Positions 35,342-41,103 of a DNA stretch of 41,103 nucleotides are shown here, in pieces. This stretch comes from Alphaproteobacteria bacterium. GTDB taxonomy: Bacteria; Pseudomonadota; Alphaproteobacteria; Caulobacterales; Caulobacteraceae. The translations under genes were made by a program, and so were the position numbers. Position 1 is the stretch's first letter. Each line of letters starts with the position of its first letter. The DNA lies in NCBI GenBank assembly GCA_025350685.1, contig JANXXK010000135.1:1-41103 (forward strand). The letters are read 5' to 3'. Under the pieces are notes generated by a model. It made no database searches. It was not told where the DNA came from and saw nothing but the letters and a program-made list of their open reading frames with translations.

Positions 35342-36169
35342 TTAGTGGCCGTGACCGAAGTTCACGACCTCGTTGAGGTAGACGGTGGCCAGCGCCGCGA
35401 AGACGAAGGCCTGCAGGACCGCGACGACCAGTTCGAGGCCGGTGAGCGCCACGATCATCGTGAAGGAGAGCACGCTGGGGATGAAGGCCAGCGTCGCGAT
35501 GCCGCCGGAGAGACCGACGATGGCCAGGGCGACGACGAACGATCCGAACAGGCTCATCACCACGTGGCCACCCAGCATGTTGCCGAACAGACGAAGCGCC
35601 AGGGTGAGCGGGCGGACGAAGTAGGAAATCATCTCGATCAGCACCATCGCGGCGCCCCCGAAAATGCCCATGCCGGGAACCCAGAACAGGCTGACGAACT
35701 TCGGCCCGTGCTTGATGAAGCCCAGGAAGAAGACGCTGAGGAAAGTCAGCAGCGCCAGCGTCGCGGTCACCGCGATCTGAGAGGTCACCGCGAAGGTCCA
35801 GGACTGGCCGGCGATGTTGCCAACGGCGAACACCACGCTCATCAGGTTGAGCGTCAGGATCACCATGAACAGGGTGAACAGGTAGGGCACGTAGGGGCGG
35901 CCATGCGGGCCCAGGATCGGGCCGACCAGCACGCGGTCGATGATGTTGTAGAGCGCCTCGGCCACGGCCTGGCCACGGTTCGGCACGATCTCGCGCCGCG
36001 CGGTCAGGGCAAAGAACAGCACGATCAGCACGGCGCCGACGAGCATCGTCATGACGGAGGTGTTGATCGACATGTCGATGGCGAGCTTGCCGACATGGAA
36101 GGTCGGCAGATCCACCAGCTTGTGGATCGAAAACTGCTCCATCGGATCGATGGCGGGTTGGTTCGCCAT
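35342..36169 (-). CDS. atpB: F0F1 ATP synthase subunit a
   Basis: A 275-residue membrane protein. It forms the proton channel against the c ring; the essential Arg lies in LALRLFGNMLGGH. Starts MANQPAIDPMEQFSIHKL. It lies 33 bases upstream of atpE and 8 bases after atpI. Confidence 0.96.
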   Translation of the reverse strand: MANQPAIDPMEQFSIHKLVDLPTFHVGKLAIDMSINTSVMTMLVGAVLIVLFFALTARREIVPNRGQAVAEALYNIIDRVLVGPILGPHGRPYVPYLFTLFMVILTLNLMSVVFAVGNIAGQSWTFAVTSQIAVTATLALLTFLSVFFLGFIKHGPKFVSLFWVPGMGIFGGAAMVLIEMISYFVRPLTLALRLFGNMLGGHVVMSLFGSFVVALAIVGLSGGIATLAFIPSVLSFTMIVALTGLELVVAVLQAFVFAALATVYLNEVVNFGHGH

Positions 36170-36177
36170 GGGCGGCC

Positions 36178-36528
36178 TTAGTCCTCGTCTTCGTCATCCG
36201 GAACGCTGGGCGCGGGCGCCTGGCGGTCCAAGGTTATCTTGCTCGCCTTCGCCGCGGTCGAGACCGCGACGGAGATCGAAAGCCCGGCGCCGATCAGCAG
36301 ACCGCCGACCACGCCCCAGGGCGTCGTTCCCGCGAAGTGATCCACAAGCCAGCCTAGGCCGACTCCCCCGAGCACCCCGCCCACCACTTCGCCGACGAAG
36401 CGGTAACCCTGCGCCATGGCCGCGTGAGTATCGCCACTCACCTTGCGGGCTTGCGCCGCCTCCGCCGCTCCCAAGCGCTGATCGAGGCTCGCGAGGGCCT
36501 TCTCTGGCGGATCATGGGAATCTGGCAT
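36178..36528 (-). CDS. atpI: ATP synthase protein I
   Basis: A 116-residue protein with two membrane helices (YRFVGEVVGGVLGGVGLGWLVD and PWGVVGGLLIGAGLSISVAV) preceded by a charged segment (ALASLDQRLGAAEAAQARK). AtpI helps c-ring assembly. First gene of the F0 operon. F1 genes are not in the window, as usual for this group. Confidence 0.92.
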   Translation of the reverse strand: MPDSHDPPEKALASLDQRLGAAEAAQARKVSGDTHAAMAQGYRFVGEVVGGVLGGVGLGWLVDHFAGTTPWGVVGGLLIGAGLSISVAVSTAAKASKITLDRQAPAPSVPDDEDED

Positions 36529-36590
36529 TCGTCGGGAGGCCTAACGACCGCGACGACGCCGCCACGGCTGGGGCTTCAGGTCGCGCGGAA

Positions 36591-36617
36591 CCTATAGACC
36601 GTGCCGCGGCGCGTCAA
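36591..36617 (-). promoter_or_regulatory. Candidate promoter of the atp F0 operon
   Basis: Read on the minus strand: TTGACG (36612-36617), a 15-bp spacer, then TATAGG (36591-36596), giving a start about 55 bases before atpI. The hexamers fit the alphaproteobacterial CTTGAC/CTATA pattern, though the spacer is short. Confidence 0.45.
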
Positions 36618-36741
36618 GGCTGGCCGAACCGCATTTAGGGCGTTGTTTTTGCACGGCATTTGTGAGGTCGCGACACATGGTCCGGTGCGCGGAGCGAAGC
36701 GAAGGCGTGTGGACACCCACGAGGACCAGCGGTTCGCGCCT

Positions 36742-36770
36742 CAATGGCATTGCCAAGAGCAATGCCATTG
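36742..36770. repeat. Perfect 12-bp inverted repeat downstream of the mer-like cassette
   Basis: CAATGGCATTGC (36742-36753) and GCAATGCCATTG (36759-36770) with loop CAAGA. It lies 12 bases beyond the stop of the MerT-like gene. No T-run on either strand, so its use as terminator is uncertain; its base composition is clearly more AT-rich than the surroundings. Confidence 0.85.
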
Positions 36771-36781
36771 AAGTCCGGCGC

Positions 36782-37153
36782 TTAGGCGCGAAGCAGGGTG
36801 ATGATGAGGCCCTCCAGCCGAGGCCAGGCGACCGCGGCCAGCGAGGCGGCGGTCGCGAACGCCATGACGATCATGGTCGACCGCGCCGGACGCTTGCGGT
36901 TTCGCAGGCTCTGCGCGCCGACCCAGGCCCAGGCGGCCGCGACCGCGAGAGCCGCGGCGCCTGTCGCCCAGGGATAGAGACCGCCCAGCCACGCAAGGGC
37001 GCCGCCGGATGCCGCCAGGAGCGCAGCAGGCAACGCGAATGGCAATACACAGCAAGCACCGCAGGCCAGCGCGCCGGTGGCCAAGACGGCCGCCGCGGCG
37101 CCCGCGGCGCGGCCCGATTTGCGATCCGCCACCACGGGGTTCTGCCCAGTCAT
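36782..37153 (-). CDS. MerT-like small membrane protein
   Basis: A 123-residue protein with four predicted membrane helices. The first helix carries Cys31, Cys34 and Cys35 (ACGACCVLPFALPAALLA), like the vicinal Cys pair of mercury transporter MerT (CCVLPLLL type). The start ATG at 37151-37153 overlaps the stop of the Cys-rich partner gene (ATGA). With the divergent MerR regulator it looks like a heavy-metal (probably mercury) uptake or resistance pair. There is no merA reductase or merP in the window, so this is a partial or variant cassette. Confidence 0.75.
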   Translation of the reverse strand: MTGQNPVVADRKSGRAAGAAAAVLATGALACGACCVLPFALPAALLAASGGALAWLGGLYPWATGAAALAVAAAWAWVGAQSLRNRKRPARSTMIVMAFATAASLAAVAWPRLEGLIITLLRA

Positions 37154-37524
37154 GCCGACGCTCCCGCGCAGCATCCGCAGCCCGACACCGTCGGCTGGTC
37201 GTGTGGCGTCGACTGGAAGGGTGCGAACACGGCGTCCATCGCATCGCGCGCGGCTTCCGGCGCCGTGATTGTCAGGAGGACGCCGTCCTCGATGTCGCTC
37301 AGCGTGAATTGCAGGAAGGCGCAGCACTGGCGCTCTCGGGTGATCATCTCTTCCACCTGAGGGCGCGCCGAGCGCCGATAGATCAGGGTGAGCCGCAGGT
37401 CTTCGCGGCGCTCGCCGAGCAGGCTCTGTCGATTGAGGTCCGCGATCCAGGCGACGCGAGCCTGGAAATCGCTGCCGCCAAGGATGCAGGCGATGGGCGG
37501 ATCGTCATTTGGACGCGCGGTCAT
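37150..37524 (-). CDS. Small Cys-rich protein of a mer-like cassette
   Basis: A 124-residue cytoplasmic protein from the ATG at 37522-37524 (GGAG 6 bases upstream; the ATG two codons earlier is less well placed). It has a Cys13, a vicinal pair Cys67-Cys68 (ERQCCAFLQF) and a Cys-rich tail (Cys116, Cys118, Cys119, GCGCC). These could bind a soft metal and hand it to the MerT-like protein. I do not recognise a characterised family; similar proteins occur near MerR-like genes. Confidence 0.75.
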   Translation of the reverse strand: MTARPNDDPPIACILGGSDFQARVAWIADLNRQSLLGERREDLRLTLIYRRSARPQVEEMITRERQCCAFLQFTLSDIEDGVLLTITAPEAARDAMDAVFAPFQSTPHDQPTVSGCGCCAGASA

Positions 37525-37560
37525 AGGCATCTCCAGGGCGTTGATCGCCTAGCTGGCCAT

Positions 37561-37591
37561 AAGATAATTCTTCAAGTAACTTGAAGTTCAA
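37561..37591 (-). promoter_or_regulatory. MerR-type promoter with 19-bp spacer and palindromic operator
   Basis: Read on the minus strand: -35 TTGAAC (37586-37591), a 19-bp spacer, -10 TATCTT (37561-37566). The spacer contains the perfect palindrome CTTCAAG-N3-CTTGAAG (37570-37586). A 19-bp spacer with the operator inside is the mark of promoters activated by MerR-family proteins through DNA distortion. It drives the two mer-like genes and lies in the gap shared with the divergent MerR gene. Confidence 0.85.
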
Positions 37592-37614
37592 GCCCGTCCG
37601 GGAAGGAGATTTCG

Positions 37615-38061
37615 ATGGCCCTGAAGATCGGCGCGCTCGCCGCCCGCACAGGCACGAATACGCCCACGATCCGGTACTACGAGGAAATCGGCCTGCTGCC
37701 GCGCGGCGACCGGCGGGAGGGTGGTCAGCGCAGCTTCGGCGACGACGACGTGAAGCGGCTGACCTTCATCCGCCGCTGCCGCGAGTTCGGCTTTCCCATC
37801 GACCAGGTCCGCACGCTCGTGGCGCTGATGCACGACCCTGATCGATCGTGCCTGGAAGCGCGCGACCTCGCCCAGCAGCACCTCGACGCCGTTCGCGTGA
37901 AACTGGCTGAACTCAAGGCGCTCGAGCGCGGCATCGCCGGCTTTATCGAAACCTGCGAAGGCGGCTGCGTGGGCGGTCCCGCCCCGGACTGCACGATACT
38001 CGAAGACCTCGCCTCGCCCCCGGCGCTCGTCGTCAGCCCTCGTCGCCGGGCGAATGCATGA
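37615..38061 (+). CDS. MerR-family metal-responsive regulator
   Basis: A 148-residue protein. The winged helix-turn-helix is at residues 1-70 (LKIGALAARTGTNTPTIRYYEEIGLLP), a dimer helix follows, then a C-terminal metal loop. Cys79 (DRSCLEAR) fits the first metal-binding Cys of MerR, PbrR and CadR; Cys114, Cys118 and Cys126 (ETCEGGCVGGPAPDC) supply the others, with spacing unlike classical Tn501 MerR. AAGGAG precedes the ATG. The metal is not certain; mercury, cadmium or lead are candidates. Confidence 0.92.
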   Translation: MALKIGALAARTGTNTPTIRYYEEIGLLPRGDRREGGQRSFGDDDVKRLTFIRRCREFGFPIDQVRTLVALMHDPDRSCLEARDLAQQHLDAVRVKLAELKALERGIAGFIETCEGGCVGGPAPDCTILEDLASPPALVVSPRRRANA

Positions 38062-38191
38062 GCAAGGTCGCTCTGGTCTACGCCCTGCCCGCCGCAAACC
38101 GACATTCTCAACGTCCGCGATGGGCGGAAAGTGGTCTTTGCCCCCGGCGGGTCAGGGTCTAATCTTCCTCCGAAGGGAAGTGGATGAAGCG

Positions 38192-38467
38192 ATGAGCGAC
38201 GCTGTCGGCCCTGGCGATCTGGTTCTTTGCGTCAATGCCGCCCCCAACCATGCCACGGGAAGACCGACGCCCCTTCAAGCCGGCGAGACCTACCGTGTCA
38301 TCGCGGTCATGGAATTTGCCTGCCCGTGCGGACGCTCCGATGCTTTGCTCGATGTGGGCATCGACTTCGCGTGGTGCCAGACGCGCTTTCGGCTACTGCC
38401 AAAGCCCAAGACCCAGGCCAGGACGCGCCGAGTTTCGGCTCCGAAGGAGAAGGAAACGATCCGCTGA
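38192..38467 (+). CDS. Small protein of unknown function with four Cys
   Basis: A 91-residue protein starting MSDAVGPGDLVLCVNAAP (ATG at 38192). Cys13, Cys44, Cys46 and Cys62 could bind zinc. The core is GDLVLCV, LQAGETYRVIAVMEF, CPCG, DVGIDFAWCQTRFRLLP, followed by a basic tail. I recall similar small proteins in alphaproteobacterial genomes and phages, without known function. The longer open frame upstream lacks conservation. Confidence 0.68.
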   Translation: MSDAVGPGDLVLCVNAAPNHATGRPTPLQAGETYRVIAVMEFACPCGRSDALLDVGIDFAWCQTRFRLLPKPKTQARTRRVSAPKEKETIR

Positions 38468-38523
38468 CAGCGGACGACGGCTTCGACTTTGTGGGTGACA
38501 GGCGGACGTTTGGGGCGCGGTCC

Positions 38524-38710
38524 GCTCCTCTCCCAAGGGCGCAGCCCTGTGGGAGAGGTTGGGAGAGGGCGGCGCTGTCGTTGAAGACCTGCGCTCCGGT
38601 TGGACCCGCTCGAGATATGGGCGCGACCCGTTCCAACACCTCGCCTGGTATCAACGCCGCGCCGCCCTCACCCAACCTCTCCCTCGATGCTTCGCGTCGG
38701 GGAGAGGAGC
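38524..38710. repeat. Palindromic repeat pair between the small Cys protein and smc
   Basis: The left unit (38524-38575) contains CTCTCCCAAGGGCGCAGC and the mate GTGGGAGAGG. The right unit (38659-38710) is its inverted copy with CCAACCTCTCCC and GGGGAGAGG. Each unit folds on itself and the two could pair with each other (GAGGGCGGCGC with GCGCCGCCCTC). This is a third repeat family in the window, and it fills the 252-base gap. Confidence 0.8.
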
Positions 38711-38719
38711 AGGCTCGCC

Positions 38720-41103
38720 CTATTGGGCGGCCATGGCCTCGGCCTGGTGGAGGTCGACCGACACCAGTTGCGAGACGCCGCGCTCGGCCATGGTGACGCC
38801 AAACAGGCGGTCCATGCGGGCCATGGTCACCGGGTTGTGGGTGATGGCGATGAACCGGGTCTCGGTGCGCCGGCGCATCTCATCCAGCATGTTGCAGAAG
38901 CGGTCGACGTTGGCGTCGTCGAGGGGGGCGTCGACCTCGTCGAGCACGCAGATCGGGGCGGGCTGGGCGAGGAACACGGCGAAGATCAGGGCGGTGGCCG
39001 TGAGCGCCTGCTCGCCGCCGCTCATCAGGCTCATGACGGCCATGCGCTTGCCGGGCGGGCAGGCGAAGATCTCCAGGCCGGCCTCCAGCGGGTCCTCGGA
39101 TTCCACCAGCCTCAGTTCGGCTTGGCCGCCCTGGAACAGGGCCTGGAACAGCGTCTTGAAGTGCTCGTTGATCACCTCGAAGGCGGCGACCAACCGCTGG
39201 CGGCCCTCGGCGTTCAGCTCATTGATCCCGTCGCGCAGGCGCGCGATGGCGCCGGTGAGATCGGAGCGCTCGGATTTCATGATCGCCAGGCGCTCAGCGT
39301 GTTCGACCGCCTCTTCCTCGGCGCACAGGTTGACGGGACCGATGGCGTCGCGCTGGCGCTCCAGGTTGTAAAGGTGGGCCTCAACGCCGCCGGGATCGGC
39401 GGGGATGGCGACCGCCTCATCGGCCAGTTTTCGAGCCAACTCTTCCGGTTCAATACGCGCGGTCTCGCGGATCTGGGCGGAGACTTCGGTCAGGCGGGCG
39501 TCAGCGGCCTCGGCGTGGGCAGCCAGGCTCGCGCGGACTTCACGCGCCTCTGAGGCTGCGGCCTCGGCGGCGCGCAGGCCGCGGTCGGCCTCGGCGCGTT
39601 CGTGCTCGGCGGCGGCCAGCGCATCGGACGACCTGGCGCGGCGGGCCTCGGCGACCGAGAGCTCGTCGAGCAGGGCGGCGCGGCGGGTCTCCAAGGTCTC
39701 CGGCGCAGCCTTGGCCTTGGCCAGGTCGGCCGCGGATTTGGTCCGGGCGGCGGCAAGCGCCTCGAGGCGCTTGGCGGCGGCGGTGGAGCGGCGGGTCCAG
39801 TCCTCGCTGTCGCCCTTCAGCAGTTCGAGGCGCCGTGCGCGGCCGTCGCGGTCGCGGACCTCGACGTCGTAGGCGGCCCGCGCGGTGGCGGCGGCCTCGC
39901 GGGCGGGACCGGCGGCAGCGCGGGCGGCGGCCAGGCGTCCGGCGAGGTCCTCGCCACCGGCTTCGTTGGCGACGTCGGCCTCGATGGCGGCGAGCGCCTG
40001 CTCGTGCTCGGCGAGTTCGGCCTCGAAGCGGCGGATGACATCGTCGAGGGAGGCGGCGTGGGCCTCCTTGCGGGCGGCCTCGCGGTCAAAACGCTCCAGG
40101 GCGGTGCGGGCGGCCAGCGCGGCCTGTTCGGCGGCCGGGGTCTCGCGGCGGGCGGCGCGCAGGGCCTCTTCGGCGGCGGCGAGCTTCGCGGCGGCCTCGG
40201 CCAGGGCTTTGCGGGCCGCGTCGGCCTTCGGGGTCAGGGCCTCGATCTCGTGCTCGACCTCGGCCAGGCGGGTTTTCTGCTCCAGGCGCACGGCGGCTGG
40301 CCGCGGGGCTTCGGCGCGAGACGTGAAGCCGTCCCAGCGCCAGAGGTCGCCTTCCTTGGAGACCAGCCGGCAACCGGGCGCGAGGCCCGCCTGCAGCCTG
40401 TCGCCGTCGGCGCGGTCAACGAGGGCGGTGAAGGCCAGGCGCGCGGCGAGAGCGGCGGGCGCCTTGACCAGCTTGCCGAGCGGGGTCGCGCCAGGCGGCC
40501 ATTCCGGCGCGGTGGCGTCGCGACCACCCCAGAAGGCCGGGGCTTTGTTGTCGAGGGCGGCGTCGAGGTCATCGCCCATGGCGGCGGCCAGCGCCTGTTC
40601 GTAGCCGCGGTCCGGCGAGACGGAATCGAGGGCCGAGGCGAAGCCGCCCCGCCTGGCCTGGGCGACCAGGGCGGCTAGCGCGCGGGCCTCGGCGGTCAGG
40701 CGGCCGAACTGGTCTTCCAGCTTGCGGGCGGCCTCGCGGTTGGCGGCCTCGGTGGCCTGGGCGGCGGTGCGGGCCTCCTCGGCGGTGTCCAGAGCGGCGC
40801 GGGCGGCGGCGAGCGCGGCCTCGGCGGTCTGCAGGTCGGCCTTGGCCTGGGCGGCGCCGGGGTTGGCGACAACGCCGCGGGCCTCGCGCTCGCCGCGGGC
40901 CTGGTGCAGGGCGCGGTGGGTGCGGGAGAGCCGGGCGCGGGCTTCTTCGACGCGGGCGGCGGCGGCGCGGCGGTGGGCCTCCTCGGCGGCGGCCTGGGCG
41001 GCGAGCGCCTCGACCTCGGCGTCGGCGGCGGCGCGGGCGGCTTCGGCGGCCTTGGCTGCGGCCTCCAGTTCGGGGAGACGTTCAGGGGCGGTGGCGATGG
41101 CCT
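38720..41103 (-). CDS. smc: Chromosome segregation protein SMC, C-terminal part (5' end outside window)
   Basis: The frame runs from the window edge to TAG at 38720-38722, about 793 residues of an expected 1150 or so. From N to C there is part of the first coiled coil (very Ala/Glu-rich), the hinge ([26 protein letters not shown] through [17 protein letters not shown]), the second coiled coil, and the ATPase head half with the signature [14 protein letters not shown] and Walker B/D-loop [19 protein letters not shown] condenses and separates chromosomes with ScpA/ScpB. The Walker A half lies outside the window. Confidence 0.96.
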   Translation of the reverse strand, partial: AIATAPERLPELEAAAKAAEAARAAADAEVEALAAQAAAEEAHRRAAAARVEEARARLSRTHRALHQARGEREARGVVANPGAAQAKADLQTAEAALAAARAALDTAEEARTAAQATEAANREAARKLEDQFGRLTAEARALAALVAQARRGGFASALDSVSPDRGYEQALAAAMGDDLDAALDNKAPAFWGGRDATAPEWPPGATPLGKLVKAPAALAARLAFTALVDRADGDRLQAGLAPGCRLVSKEGDLWRWDGFTSRAEAPRPAAVRLEQKTRLAEVEHEIEALTPKADAARKALAEAAAKLAAAEEALRAARRETPAAEQAALAARTALERFDREAARKEAHAASLDDVIRRFEAELAEHEQALAAIEADVANEAGGEDLAGRLAAARAAAGPAREAAATARAAYDVEVRDRDGRARRLELLKGDSEDWTRRSTAAAKRLEALAAARTKSAADLAKAKAAPETLETRRAALLDELSVAEARRARSSDALAAAEHERAEADRGLRAAEAAASEAREVRASLAAHAEAADARLTEVSAQIRETARIEPEELARKLADEAVAIPADPGGVEAHLYNLERQRDAIGPVNLCAEEEAVEHAERLAIMKSERSDLTGAIARLRDGINELNAEGRQRLVAAFEVINEHFKTLFQALFQGGQAELRLVESEDPLEAGLEIFACPPGKRMAVMSLMSGGEQALTATALIFAVFLAQPAPICVLDEVDAPLDDANVDRFCNMLDEMRRRTETRFIAITHNPVTMARMDRLFGVTMAERGVSQLVSVDLHQAEAMAAQ

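Noticed and set aside
38062-38191. An N-terminal extension of the small four-Cys protein from 38054
   Set aside because: The added residues are low in family-like features, and the ATG at 38192 is closer to a ribosome site (AGGGAAG).

Overview
High-GC alphaproteobacterial chromosome, most likely Caulobacteraceae (Phenylobacterium or Caulobacter-like). The grounds are very high third-position GC, the atpI-B-E-b'-b operon without F1 genes, the IspH/ThrB/RNase HI gene set, a split gcvPA/gcvPB behind a glycine riboswitch, and CYP153-like, MarR, TetR and MerR genes of the kind common in that family. No rRNA, tRNA, CRISPR array, prophage or transposase was seen. The window starts inside an M20 peptidase and ends inside smc.

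Layout. (1) 1-7430: M20 peptidase, hotdog thioesterase, then two paralogous class-C beta-lactamase-like serine hydrolases flanking a periplasmic molybdenum hydroxylase pair (IorA/IorB type) and a MarR regulator. (2) 7438-8843: thrB-rnhA. (3) 8876-15020: an accessory block lying between thrB and ispH, genes that are usually neighbours. It holds a MazE/Doc-type toxin-antitoxin pair, a secreted LPMO-like copper protein with a recent 26-bp duplication in its tail, a CYP153-like P450, a globin, a TetR regulator and a large secreted fusion (redoxin fold, cytochrome c, PHM-like dicopper monooxygenase, EF-hands). Two nearly identical palindromes, TCGAAC-N3-GTTCGA, stand before the P450 and in the TetR/monooxygenase divergent gap, which points to one TetR regulon. 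(4) 15022-18619: ispH, a Gly-rich exported protein and argS.

(5) 18621-25284: mostly exported or membrane proteins: histidine phosphatase, a secreted metallophosphatase overlapping a CotH-like kinase-like secreted protein, a one-helix membrane protein, an MgtC/DUF4956-like membrane protein, an SGNH hydrolase and an LprI-like anchored protein. (6) 25445-28139: SDR oxidoreductase, response regulator, a nested inverted-repeat element that looks like a structured RNA or mobile palindrome, and a secreted two-DTG aspartic protease-like protein. (7) 28282-33253: tandem glycine riboswitch and gcvT-gcvH-gcvPA-gcvPB, the operon interrupted by two different palindromic repeats. (8) 33455-36528: small membrane protein, then the F0 ATP synthase operon on the minus strand. 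(9) 36742-38470: a mer-like cassette (MerT-like membrane protein and Cys-rich partner, divergent MerR) whose promoter has a 19-bp spacer around a perfect palindrome, plus a small Cys-containing protein. (10) 38524-41103: a palindromic repeat pair and the C-terminal part of Smc.

The points most worth following are the TetR-linked copper/heme oxidation island, the exported phosphatase plus CotH-like kinase pair, and the structured element at about 26946-27080.
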